Assembly: GCA_019828595.1 (NCBI GenBank)
Contig: JAHQRK010000012.1
Coordinates: 1,736,001-1,800,000, forward strand
Origin: Aphanomyces cochlioides
Lineage: Eukaryota; Oomycota; Saprolegniomycetes; Saprolegniales; Verrucalvaceae
Direction of reading: 5' to 3'
DNA: 64,000 nucleotides
Each line of letters opens with the position of its first letter. Position 1 is the stretch's first letter. Below the pieces are notes generated by a model that was given only the letters and a program-made list of their open reading frames with translations, searched no databases and had not been told where the DNA came from. Made by a program: the position numbers and the translations under genes. Shown here one piece after another: positions 51,599 through 62,429 of the stretch.

Positions 51599-52092
51599 GA
51601 AAATTATTTCTTCAAAAATATTGAATTGTGTATTGTTACATACACTCTAAATTGTGAACGGGGTGAAAAATGTATCTATTTTTCCAAATCTATTCGAACT
51701 CTATAGTCAATCAGAATCGAGTATTTGTCTTCTTCACAAAAACACACACAAAACACACATTCAAAACTTTACTTTGTTGAATGTACTTTCACATATCACT
51801 ATACCTGAATAGTATTTGAGAATATTTCAATTTTTTGTCAAAAATACAAATTTCAGTGAAAAAGACAATATTGTCAATTTCATTCGAAATTGTGAGGGGG
51901 GTCCGAAATGTATCGATTTTTCAAATCGATCTGCATATCGCTCAGCCAATCAGAATCGAGTATTTACCTAATTCACGCAAAACACACCCAGACACACGTG
52001 TAATTAATTTGGGACATTTGCCATACATTCCATTTATACTTGATTTCAGTATGATCGAATCGATTTGGAATAGAATTCGATTTTGGTAAAAA
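51599..52092. repeat. Diverged tandem repeat, period about 239 bp, AT-rich
   Basis: Two adjacent copies share the order ATACAAATTT..GTGAAAAAGACAATA, GAAATGTATCxATTTTTC, CAATCAGAATCGAGTATTT (51708 and 51947) and a CA-rich block (AAAACACAC). A third partial copy starts near 52093. There is no coding capacity. Confidence 0.7.
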
Positions 52093-52096
52093 AATA

Positions 52097-52152
52097 CAAA
52101 TTTGGGTGAAAAAGACAATACTACGTAGTATTGTCTTTTTCGTCCAAATTTG
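52097..52152. repeat. 56-bp near-perfect palindrome centred on TACGTA
   Basis: The arms starting CAAATTTGGGTGAAAAAGAC at 52097 pair with the reverse complement ending at 52152, with only two non-pairing positions and no loop. It could form a cruciform or be a fused pair of repeat ends. Confidence 0.85.
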
Positions 52153-53747
52153 CAGTTTTGATCAAAATCGACGAAATATGTGTGATCAATCTGGCAATAG
52201 TGAATTCAAGTATAATCGGAAGGTACATGAATTAATGTGTGTGTTTTAAGCAAAATCTGGACGCTGATTGGCTGGTTCGATTTGGTGATTGATTCAAAGT
52301 TTGATCGATTTCAGCCAAGTTTCGGAAATTTTGAGTCAATCAGACAATATTAATTTTGAACTATTTTAGATAATTCATTAAATTTAACTGAATTTTGGCA
52401 CGCTTTGACCGAGTTGAACTTGTTTCTGCTGGGTAAAAACGCACGTTTTATTTGCTGGTCGAATCGAGGGTTTGACCAGCATCGGTCAAAAAACGTGCGG
52501 AGAGTCACGACCAGCAATGCAACCCCACGATCCTCAAAGCGTTCGTCACGATACAGTACTGATTGATGCTAATGCTAGCTAGTCGCAGCGATGAAGGAGG
52601 GAGCTTGATGAGCTCAGGGAGAGTGTCTTTCTCTCGAGCGGCGACGAAGGAAGCCATGTGGCTGGCTTGATCTTGATTGATTCCAGTCTGTGGGCTCTTT
52701 GTTCTTCGGTGACAGAAAGTCCAACGAGCAACTGACTGGGAAATCACCCACGAGAATCTCGTCCACAGAATTTCACGTTTGGTTGCAAGTTGCAACCAAA
52801 CGCAGACTGAAATTTTCAACTGCGAAGATCGCATGCTCCCCTTGCATTGGGTGCGTGCATGCAAGTTGATTGAATTCCAACCGTCGCAGAAGATTGTAGA
52901 AGCAACGAGGTGTCGTGTCACAAGGTTCTCAAAACTTGCATTCGTTAGGCTCCTCCTGTGGCACTTGAAAAGTGGAAGATTGGCTGCGGACACTCCTTGT
53001 GGCGTGGTTCCGAGTAGTCTCACATGTCGAGTTGGAGACAGTCAGATGTGCACAGCGTTGGGAAGAGCAATGTCTGTGAAAAATGAAGGATTTTCATCGA
53101 TGCATCGATGAAAGTGATGGGTGAGATTGATGCTATGGGAACAAGTTGGACACTGCTATGAAACGTTGCTGTTGTCAACGCGTGCAGTTGATTGAGGGAC
53201 AATCCTTCCTCCAACTTTCGACAATGAAGTAGATGGCCAGCCACAACAACTCGAGCGATCTCCAACAAAGAAAACAATCCAAATCATACAATACTTGCAG
53301 CATTCAGCGAACGCAGTGGCCTGTATCAAGCATGTCGAGCCAAGGAAGATGTTGCTCGCCATTGTTGTCGTGAATTGCCTGACAAGTGACTCATTCGTGT
53401 AGAGCTGAGTGGTGTTGGTCATCTTGACTTTGAGGTGGCGCACTCAAACTTTGAGGAAAGTCTGTTGTTTTACAGCCATGCACCTTGTCCTTTCGAGTTC
53501 GTGGGACAATTTCAAGGACTTTCGGCGCTTTACCATCCGCATTGAGCGCTTGGAAGCAACAAGAAAGACGTTCCATCAATCAAAGAACCATCATCGCCGA
53601 TGCCGAAAATGCAACTTAGAAAATCGAACTTAAAAGAGGACATATTTATACTTGATTAAAGTATGCTTTTCAACTGCTCAACTAGAAGTACGAATTGACC
53701 CCAGATTGAATTTTGGCGCTCTTGACGTTCGTCCCTTCCTCGTCACC
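52153..53747. other. Region with no supported gene; short palindromes
   Basis: Several overlapping frames on both strands (for example minus 52505-53023 and minus 53156-53443) could not be joined by phase-correct short introns and show no domain. It may hold a decayed gene. A 27-bp palindrome (arms CGTTTGGTTGCAA with one central base) lies at 52776-52802, and CATCGATGCATCGATG at about 53094-53109. Confidence 0.5.
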
Positions 53748-55357
53748 ATGCTTGTCCATCCAGAATTGATCGAACGGCTTGCCACGGTGGATAAACCGAC
53801 GCAGAAGTTGCTGAAGAATGTCATCCAGTATGAGCCTGTGCAGCAGATGCTCATGTCATTCCTAGCAGATACGTCGCGTTCGTTTGAAGACTGGATTTGG
53901 GATCCCAAGACGCGTGAAGTCTTAGCTCGATTAGAACGCATGGCGCAATCTCCGGGACAGGACATTGTCCGAGAAGATCCGACACTCCAGGCAACCTACG
54001 AAGATGCTTTGGTGAATGGAATTGACAACATGGATGCCCAATCGATCTATGAAGCAGCGAACGTTGCGAATGAAGCAGGAAAAACACATTTTGGTCAGAA
54101 ACGATTTGAAGCCGCGTTGACTGCATTTCGAAAAGCTGCAGATCTCTTGAAACCACAACTGGATGCTCATGCAGACACCTTAGCACAGCTCTTTGTCACA
54201 TGCTGTACAAATGCTGCAATTTGCGGAATCAAAGTCGAGCAATGGCCAGTGGTTCGTGAATATGCTCAGTACGCATTGGTGCACGACCCTCAGCATGGAA
54301 AGGCATGGTATTGCCTTGCTAAGTTGTTCTTGAAAGAGCAGCGATACGATGAAGCCAAGGACGCCGTTGAGAATTCACTGGAAATCAACCCGACAGATCC
54401 ACTGTGCAAAAAGGTTTTACAAGACATCGAAGTCGTGCGTGAGCGTTCAGAGGCTCGTCTGGCTAAAGAAAACGAAAAGCTTCGTGAAGAAGCCGAAAGT
54501 GCCCGAAAGAAAGAAGCTGAGCGCTTGGCAAAGTTGCAACCTAAGGAAGACAAGCTCAAACCTCGATTTGTGCCTCTGCCACAACCAACAAGCAGCGCCA
54601 ACCCAAGCAGCCTCTTGAACTCGTACTTCATGAAGAGCAGAGAGACGGTATGCCGTCGAAGTGACCTCTCGTTTCATCCATGTATTAGTTTGCCCCCGAA
54701 TACGCGCAGTTAAACGACTTGGAGGATGGCGAACCACCTCTCTTCCAATGTACCATCACCAATATAACGACAAACACAATGCTTGCGCGAAGCCAGGCCG
54801 CCAACAAGAAGAAAGCACAGACTATTGCATCTGAAGTGGCCATAATGAAACTCTGGTCCGATCGCTACGCTACCAACAATCTGCACAAGGAAGACCAGGA
54901 GTACCTCGATCAGCACCCTGAAGTCTTGGCCAAATTCCAGTCGATGGACTTTGATGCTGCTCATACGGAACCATTGGATATGACAACAAAGTTGTCGACG
55001 TACAAGTGCGCAATCTTTCTTCGCCACCAAGACAAGGGCATGATGCCATCCATGTATCTCAACGAGCTTCACGCCCAAGGCAAACTCCACGTAAGTCTCG
55101 ACGAAACGTCTTTGTCCAGTAAATTCTGCGTGTAGTTTGGATACGAAGTCGAAGACTTGAGCGACATTCCCAACAACATTCAACTCTTTCGCGTGTCTGC
55201 ACTTCTGAATGGACGCATCGTTGCGACGCATGAACACCCCTCCAAGAAGACAGCCAAGCAAGTTGTCGCGAAGGAAGCTCTTGAGATTGCAATCCGTGAA
55301 AGCAGAGAAATGTTTCCAGACCAAACTGAACACGACGAGCCCGCAGAAACCAAATAG
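53748..55357 (+). CDS. TPR protein fused to two double-stranded-RNA-binding domains (507 aa)
   Basis: Exons 53748-54647, 54689-55090 and 55136-55357, all phase 0, with introns of 41 and 45 nt. ATG 53748 is the first in-frame ATG. Residues ~1-95 are helical. Residues ~99-240 form TPR units (IYEAANVANEAGKTHFGQKR, AWYCLAKLFLKEQRYDEAKD, SLEINPTDP). Next is a charged Glu/Lys/Arg helix, then dsRBD 1 at ~285-345 (SLLNSYFMKSRET across the first intron, LFQCTITN, KKKAQTIASEVAIMKLW) and dsRBD 2 at ~420-495 (MYLNELHAQGK across the second intron, FRVSALLNGRIVATHEHPSK, KTAKQVVAKEALEIA). TPRs bind proteins such as chaperones, and dsRBDs bind duplex RNA. The combination suggests an adaptor linking dsRNA to a protein complex. 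The introns fall inside each dsRBD, which argues against two fused neighbouring genes. Confidence 0.83.
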
Positions 55358-55531
55358 CCGAGGACATTGCTATCGCTGGAGTATAACCAGAGTCGTCGCA
55401 TCAAGACGAAAGCAGCTCAGGCAACTTTGCGCTGTGAGTGAAAGCAGGTCTCCGTGGATCACTTTACTCAATAAATATGTTCAACTTTCAAGCTCCTCTG
55501 AAGATCTACAACCATCTTGTCAAGGTCGAGT

Positions 55532-56110
55532 TCACTGGCGGAACTTTGGAATACTCAAGATCGATGGACCTCTTGGTACGTGAGATCGGCTCCAACGTGG
55601 CAGTGGCGCTAAAGGTGTCGTTGAGTTGACTGGAGCTGCTAACGGAGTCGGTAGCGGAGAGTCACTCAGGACATGGGACATTGGAATCGCCAAGATGTTG
55701 ACACCAACATGCAATGGAGGAATCGCGATGTAGAGTTGCTGTCTTGCAAACGCTGGAGTCGTCCGCTCGCAGAACACCAAGTAGAGGCAAAAGAACAATC
55801 CGAGCCAGCCAAGTGCAGCTATGAATCCACCAGCTCGTGCCCTTGATGCATCCCACACCGGTGTCGTCGAGTTTGACTGTGGCGACAGAGTCTTCACATG
55901 GCTGCACTTGCAAGTCACGCGCGTGGGAATGCACACGCTGTGCTCAGGACAGCAGCACGCCAAGCCAGCCCAGTGGCCACAAAAGTGCCCAGGCTGGCCT
56001 CGATACGCCGAAGCACACGAGTCTCCATTGGCACACTCGTTGCAATCGCCACTGGCAAAGCCAAACCAAGCGAACAGTACGATGACAGTCTTCACCATCT
56101 TGCGCGCCAT
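55532..56110 (-). CDS. Type I membrane protein with ten-cysteine ectodomain, member 4 (192 aa)
   Basis: ATG 56110 (MARKMVKTVIVLFAWFGFASG) gives a signal peptide; 27 further codons are open upstream. The ectodomain is DCNECANGDSC..AYRGQPGHFCG..AGLACCCP....C......CKC, the ten-cysteine order of the family. After a Ser/Thr hinge the transmembrane helix is GGFIAALGWLGLFFCLYLVF. The tail of ~70 residues is hydrophobic and Pro-rich and lacks both the Tyr/Gln repeats and the Gly/Asp end of members 1 and 2. It is the most divergent member. It lies convergent to the TPR-dsRBD gene, in the compact gene block rather than the transposon-rich zone, so it may be the stable ancestral-type member. Confidence 0.76.
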   Translation of the reverse strand: MARKMVKTVIVLFAWFGFASGDCNECANGDSCASAYRGQPGHFCGHWAGLACCCPEHSVCIPTRVTCKCSHVKTLSPQSNSTTPVWDASRARAGGFIAALGWLGLFFCLYLVFCERTTPAFARQQLYIAIPPLHVGVNILAIPMSHVLSDSPLPTPLAAPVNSTTPLAPLPRWSRSHVPRGPSILSIPKFRQ

Positions 56111-56515
56111 GGCGGTCGTCAAATGATTTCTCGATTGGAACACCCAACGACCTTGAACCTCTTCAACTTTTCCCAAAGATCGTCCGATCACTTCATCTCG
56201 ATACTGTAGATCTTCTTTTCGCTCAATTTTGTCGTCAGCTGATCAAATTAGCACTATCAGCTCTGCTAATCCATCAGCCTATCGCTCATCGATGGACGGC
56301 AAGTTCCATTCGCTCCAGCGTCGACGAAGCTATGGATTGCCTCCATGCAGTAGTAGCAGCGGTTTTCGTGGACACCATCTTCATGTTGGACGATGGACAT
56401 TTGAGATATGTGAAATTTATTGGTTAGGAATTTGATGGAGAGAAGCGACTTGAACATGGTCGAAATGCCCTAAAACGTGTCTCTGGGCCAATGGCATTGC
56501 ATTGTCGCATTCCTG

Positions 56516-57096
56516 ATGCTCCACCGCTTTGCTGCCACCGCGGCCTCTCGCTCGTCCATCGCGGCCTTTTCTTCGCGTGCTGCTGGTGCTTTCATCTCTC
56601 TTCTATCCGTGAATCTCATGGATGTTGTAGCTTCTCGCGTGAATGTCGTGGAGAAACACTCGGACTATGAAGCACTCATTGCTCGCCCCAAGGGAAAGAC
56701 TGTCATGTACTTCACGGCCGTGTGGTGTGGTCCTTGCAAGATGATCTCGCCCATCTACACCCACCTCAGGTAGACTCCTTCATGCTTGAGTCAAAAGTTC
56801 CCCTCGCTGTTTTAGCAATGCCCACGAAGATATCACGTTTGCCAAAGTCGACGTCGACGATCTTGACGAAACTGCACACGCCGCCGGTGTTCGCGTACGT
56901 CTCCGTCTTGTTGAAATCAAAGCTCACCGTGGTTTCTAGTCGATGCCAACGTTCCATTTCTACGTCGATGGCAAGCCGCAGCCCTCTCTCGCGGTACGAC
57001 GTTTCAATTCCAGGTGGGATGCTAATCATGACTTAGTTTTCCGGCGCCGATCCCGACTTGTTGCAATTGAACGTGAACAAATTGAAGACGTTGTAA
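56516..57096 (+). CDS. Thioredoxin, probably mitochondrial (148 aa)
   Basis: Exons 56516-56769, 56816-56894, 56940-56993 and 57037-57096, phase-consistent, with introns of 46, 45 and 43 nt. The N-terminal ~35 residues are rich in Arg, Ser and Ala without acids (MLHRFAATAASRSSIAAFSS), a mitochondrial presequence pattern. The thioredoxin fold follows: VMYFTAVWCGPCKMISPIY with the WCGPC redox site, FAKVDVDDLDETA, the cis-Pro loop RSMPTFHFYVDGK (split by an intron), and FSGADPDLLQLNV. It reduces protein disulfides using thioredoxin reductase and NADPH. A complete domain of normal length. The first in-frame ATG was used as start. Confidence 0.9.
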
Positions 57097-57238
57097 GAAC
57101 CCAAATACAACATTGCCTTTCTTCTTGCATTGGTTTCGGCATGGATTTGACGCTGTCGTCGTCAACCTGACAGTGTGAGGGGATTCAAGCAGGGCAAAGT
57201 CTATTTTTAACTTGGCTGTCTTTCTTTCCGCTGCTGGC

Positions 57239-58416
57239 ATGCGGCGGAGCAAGGACAACAATGATGTGCGTATAGCTCAACAGCAGTATAATGCTTTTCG
57301 ACACACGTATATGGACAAGAAAGCTTTCAAAGGTCTGCACTCCATGCTGCAGTGTCCTGAAAGTCATGCAGATCCTTATGAAATCGCACGGGGGCCAGGC
57401 TACATCGACCCCAAAGTACCCGTGACAAAGCGGCCCCTCTCTCTCTACAAGTACTTCTTCCTCAGACAGATCCCCCTCATGCTTCTTTGTAGAGCCGACA
57501 GAAGCACAAGTCTCCATCTTGTCTTGCCGCTTCACACAGAGGCCATCTACGACGTCGACCACGGCATTGCCTACGATTCAAAATGTACTTTATTGACGTT
57601 ACTCGTCTTGAATGGTCATTGTAGCCAAAGGCAATGCCGCGCCGCTCAAATCGGCCACACCTCGCTTTCCAGAGGTCCATCCTCCTATTTCACCCCTGAT
57701 CTAACTTGCCCTCAGTCAGCAAGACCAGTTCCCGGCCCTGGCAGCTATCACTCTGAGCTTGTACGCATGACACCCTTGCTAGTGTTGATTTGCTTGGCAT
57801 TTAGTTCCACGGCGCATTTCCGACGCTACTCAAGTGCGTCACAGCGAGAGATGTACAACAAGAACACCAAGCAAAAATCCAAGAACTCAAAAATCTCATG
57901 GGTGTAGCGCCGCCACCGACAGCCCAACCCAATGTGATGCCAGCTACAGACCATGCCATGCCAAGGAGGTTCTTTCCTCAAATTCCATCACCGTCATGAA
58001 CCATTCCATCGTGTAGGCCATTCAAGAAGCCAATGTACAAAGCAACGCCCGGTCGAAGACGATGTGTCGACGAATTGGACCTTCAGAATGCCGCATTAGC
58101 ATGCACGTCTCCATTGGTCGCTCGACTGACGCCCAAGAATGCCTACAATGGAAGCTACGCCAAAGTCATGGCTGTCACGACGCCGCGATATCGTCAAATG
58201 TTTTCACCCAACAACAGAGCGCACTTCATCACAGACGACACACCGACGACTACTGACACCACAACGAACCAAAATGTCACTGGAAATCCTCCAACTACTG
58301 CTCCAACAGAGACACCAGGGCCGGCTGAACCAGCGGCGGAAACGCCAACTTTGTCCTTGACGAGCCAAGTCATCAAGCAGGAAATTTCTCTATCAGATGC
58401 AATCGCACCAGAATAA
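57239..58416 (+). CDS. Sperm-tail PG-rich repeat (STPGR) type protein, six exons (320 aa)
   Basis: Exons 57239-57450, 57493-57584, 57625-57674, 57716-57760, 57805-57968 and 58017-58416 join in phase, with introns of 40-48 nt; two exons are only 50 and 45 nt long. PG-rich repeat motifs are visible (ARGPGYIDPKVP, ARPVPGPGSYHSEL), separated by RPLSLYKADRS and SATPRFPE segments of the same repeat style. A helical stretch (QQEHQAKIQELKNLM) and a Thr/Pro-rich C-terminus follow. STPGR proteins decorate ciliary or flagellar microtubules, so the protein probably belongs to the zoospore flagellum. The last exon ends at TAA 58416, 18 bp from the stop of the convergent myotubularin gene. Confidence 0.78.
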
Positions 58417-58434
58417 ATTCAAGCAAACTGAAGT

Positions 58435-61400
58435 CTACTCGACGGGCGTTGTAGCTGGATCTTCGCCATCGCCAGAGTTGAAGCATGCGCGACAGACGCG
58501 CACGAGATCAAAATAGCCAAATTCTGGCAGCTCCATGCGATGATTTGTGCACCTGAACGAAGTTGAGTGAGGAGGTCAAGAGGTCGCGATCAACGTACTT
58601 GGAGCAAAAGATGTAGCCGCAACATCGGCAGTGATGGCGGTTGCGCACGACGGCGATAAACTTTTTCTTGCATTGCTTGCAACATGCGGCATCTTTGTCG
58701 GATTCCCACACGGGCTGCGTATTCGTATTCGACCTTGCGACCGAGTTGCTGCGAGAGCCATTGATCTTTCCGACCGAGTGGCGGTGATGAAATTCAGTCA
58801 TTGCCAAGAGGTTGATGTGACGCATGACACTTGAAAATGAGTTGGACAGTGTCGCCGACACGACGGACGAGCTGCCGACGTGCGTCGCTGGGGAAAACAG
58901 CAACGATGCCTCGTCCTTGACAAACTCAGGTTCAACCGTCACTTCTTCCAGTGGTGACGTGAAATTCTGGAACCGAAGTCTACATAGAGCAGCTTAGGAA
59001 GAGTGATCCCGGAGCTTGGACGTACACTTGCATGGCAGTATGCGCTTTTTCGTCGAGCGCTCGAGTGATTGCACGGAGGTCTTCCAATTGCCGAGTTAAG
59101 TCTTGGTACTCTGCTCGCAGAGTCGCAAGGTCCGACGGCGTTTTACCAGTCAAGAGTGCAGTTAAGCCCTGTCGAAAGCTGCCGCTACGACCACGGAGAG
59201 ACTCAAGTGGAGGATGCGAATGGGTCGCCGACGTTACTACAGCGTTGACAGAGGCGTTCGAAGGGCTCACAACAGTGGTAAGGCGTCGCAGGAGCTTCTG
59301 TTTGTTGGGCGTTGTATTCGGCGTCGATTGGGATGACAAGCTCAATGGAAGAAGCAATTCGTGGTGAATGGCAATATCACGAGAGAGACGATGGATTTCC
59401 GATCGAAGTTGGGAAATCTTCATCTCAAGATGCTGTTCAGGCGTGAGGAGATCCCGAAGCCGCGCGAGATCTTGCTCTTGTTGGCGAATCAATGCCAACA
59501 TCTCAATCTCTCGCTGCTGCAGCCGCATGTGGCTGATGGCCTTTTGGTGCTGGCTGGTCCAAAGTTGCATGAGGCGAACGCGACACGCAGGCCTCATCAC
59601 TTCGTCCGTGTCGGAATCGTAGAGTGGATTGCGATACATGTCGGTGGACGCTCGAATTGTATCCCAGATGCTGATCGTCGGCACATCACGGAGGAATGCT
59701 TCACGTTCTTGTTCACAGTTCTTCTGGAACGTGCCATACCTAGACGCAGGTTTAGACTATAGATGAATCTACTTCTCTACCAGGAGGAATAGACGGCATC
59801 TGCAATTGTCGAGAGGAAAAGCTCGTTGAACTGGAAATGCGTCGGGAATTGCAACGTGAGCTGGTAGACGGCATCGAGGAACTGCTGAAAGACTGGCGAC
59901 GTCTCGTCGGACACGGGGAAACTGCATCTTTTGGCAAACTGATGGCCAAAGCTACTCCAGTCCTTCTCGACGAGGATGGCAAATCCTTCGATCGTGCGAA
60001 AATAAGGATCCAGCATGGTTTGGGCCAACGCACAAAGTTGTGACGTTCGATCCCATCCGTCGCTGCAATGGACAAGCACAGCATCTCCACGCTCCAGGTG
60101 AGACGCCACTTCAGTTGCGCCGACTAAGATGCTATTGATATGTTCGAGCCATCTAAATATCACCATGCTCGGTGAGAGATACGAAGTAAACAATGCGCAT
60201 ACCTGCTCTTCTGGAGAGTGCTATAGAAAGTTGTGTCGTCCACTTGGTACAGCGCTTGACTGAGTTGAGCAAACGACGAGCGGACGACGTGGATGTTGTC
60301 AATCCCCATGAATGCAATCGCTGTCAAGAATAGCATGAGAAGAATTCAGAATATTCATGACGTACAAGCACAGGCATTGCCATCACGGTCGTAATGTCTG
60401 GCTGATTCGTGACCTTTGCCGGCCAAAGCATTGGACTTTGCGTTGATTTCAGGGCGACAGTCAACAATATGGACGAGGGTGGAGGCCTTGGCTTTACCAA
60501 AGGCGGGATAGGCTGCATCTCGAATAGCCCAGAGCAAGTCACGGTCTTCTTTGCTGGTGGTACGCAAGACGCCCGACTTGGGCTGACTACTGCGGCATAG
60601 TGCGGCGCCTAGATATATTGTCAGCACCAATTGGACAGCAAGAACAAAAATACCAGTGCGTGGGTGGATCCAAGTGAGTACAGGTACTCGTTTCTTAGAG
60701 CGAAAGCGAGCAGCTTCAGCGAGAATGTCGTCACCAATGGATGCTGGGACGATCAATACCCTTGGATAGGTAGGACAAAGGGTGTAGTGAGCGTTCACCG
60801 TTGTTTGCCTCCAAGCCGGGTGATTGAAGACGCCTTTATGACACAATAAGTTGAAGTAGGAAGTCGACAGAAGACGCACCTTGCCTGGTAAATTCCGCGA
60901 GTGGGTCGTAGCGAATGCGGCGCTTATTCACGCCGTTTGTTGGACTGAGCAGTGACTGCTGGGGCTTGATAATGTCAATCGAAGTCGCGCTTCGTTGTCT
61001 ACTATATTGTCAGTCAAGAAATTTGAGTTTTGCGCTGTACAATGTCGGGGCACCCTCATTATGATGGCCATTGGTCGTCGTATCGATGAAGGAAAAGGGA
61101 ACCAAGGGACTCATGCCGACAGGGTGCTCCGTGATGACATTAGCGTCTACAAAGAATTCCAATGTTGGATGCATTGAAGCAGCTTCAGTACCGGGATGTG
61201 ACTCGACGACATTCAAGTCAGTAAAGGCACAGAAATTGTTTTCCAGTTGAAGCCACTCGATCTCTTCCACGACGTGCGCTAGAGTTCGAATGCGCTTGAC
61301 CTCCGAGTCTCCATCACGCAGCCTGGCATTCATCGTGACGGAATAGAGTCCAGCGTCCTGTACAAAATGCATCAAGATTTTTAAACACTTGGAACTGACC

Positions 61401-62295
61401 ATGTTTTCAATCGTGAGGCCATGGACAGTGTTTTCTTTCTGCTTGGTTTGCGTCTGGGTGAGCTTGGCAATTTTCCCAATAGGAATTGTATGTACGTCTT
61501 CGTGATCGAGGCCATGCACGGGCGTGTAAGGGACGAACCAGAGTCGAAACGTCGTGAGAACCATTAGCGCAAGTACGCCTTGGTTGGCTTCAGTTACGTG
61601 GAATGTTAGCGAGACTTCTTCAACCAAGTAGAGAATCTTCTCGTTGGAAGGCACGATGCAGTCTTGCAAGCTACAAAACCAACTCATAAGCTGAAATATT
61701 GTCAAAGATCGCGACAGACGGATGCCAAACGCGGGGGATGGGAGCAAATAAATGGTGAAAACGTTCGTTGTGGGGCGGTAATGCGTCTCGGACATCTGTA
61801 CGTTTGACTTTATTGTACAAATACGACTCGTTCATGTCAAGTTGCAAGCTCACATGAAGCCATCCTTGTCTTGCTGGACCTTGCAAAAGTTGGCATTTAA
61901 TTCGCGTGGGTTCTTTGACGTCTTGCATCGACGATAGATTAACCCGACATTTCGAGAGACTGTCTGTCGAATGGGAATTGTCGTCGTTTCGATGTAGCTC
62001 AAACACCACGAACGCTAAAACACAAATGAGCCTCAAAGCATGAGTGCAAATCGTACCAGCGCTCATATCCCAGCTCTCCACGAGTGGAAAGTGCATATCG
62101 AGGTCCCACGCCGGATTGATCGATTTCTTCACGACATGGGTCACGCCAACTTCCTTGCCGTCATACAGGACCTATATCGCAACATGAGACTTCCAGCTTC
62201 AACCATCTCTTGCATCTTACCCTTACGAATGTGTCCATGGAGTTTTCCAGCTCTGGGGCGCCCACATTCTCGCCATGGAGTACCGTAAGTCGCAT
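58435..62295 (-). CDS. C2-GRAM-myotubularin phosphatase-coiled-coil-FYVE protein, 13 exons (about 1103 aa)
   Basis: Exons 62295-62227, 62171-62057, 62014-61720, 61670-61400, 61357-61041, 60998-60880, 60833-60654, 60608-60366, 60320-60203, 60152-59781, 59739-59026, 58979-58599 and 58552-58435 total 3312 nt in one frame. Domains: an N-terminal C2-like domain (MRLTVLHGENVG, VLYDGKEVGVTHVVKKSINP, WDLDM); PH-GRAM (DCIVPSNEKILYLVEEV, IPIGKIAKL); and phosphatase (QGVFNHPAW, YPRVLIVPA, DCRPEINAKSNALAGKG, FMGIDNIHVVR, VHCSDGWDRTSQ with catalytic Cys near 605 and Arg near 611). A coiled coil follows, then a full FYVE finger (WESD, RNRHHCRCCG, VRVCRAC). It should remove 3-phosphate from PI3P or PI(3,5)P2 on endosomes. 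The CX5R site is intact, so it is an active type. Introns at 61358-61399 (in frame if retained) and the donor at 60365 are the least certain. Confidence 0.9.
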
Positions 62296-62429
62296 GGTGA
62301 TCGGCAACGGACACTTTAATTTGTGCTTGGATCGAGGCATTACTGTTATCCGGATAACTCAAATTTTATCCGATTTTCTATGCAACCGGATCCGGATATG
62401 CCACATTTGAGATCTTGAAAAGTTGCCAC
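62296..62429. promoter_or_regulatory. 134-bp divergent promoter region between myotubularin and lectin genes
   Basis: The start codons at 62295 (minus) and 62430 (plus) are only 134 bp apart, so both genes must share this stretch. It contains paired TCCGGATA / TATCCGGA-type words (62349-62356, 62390-62398) and a small AT-rich block. No TATA box is obvious. Confidence 0.5.

Noticed and set aside
52505..53443. Possible spliced minus-strand gene
   Set aside because: Tested GT-AG joins between the three open frames either introduced stops or needed introns under 30 nt, and no domain is visible.
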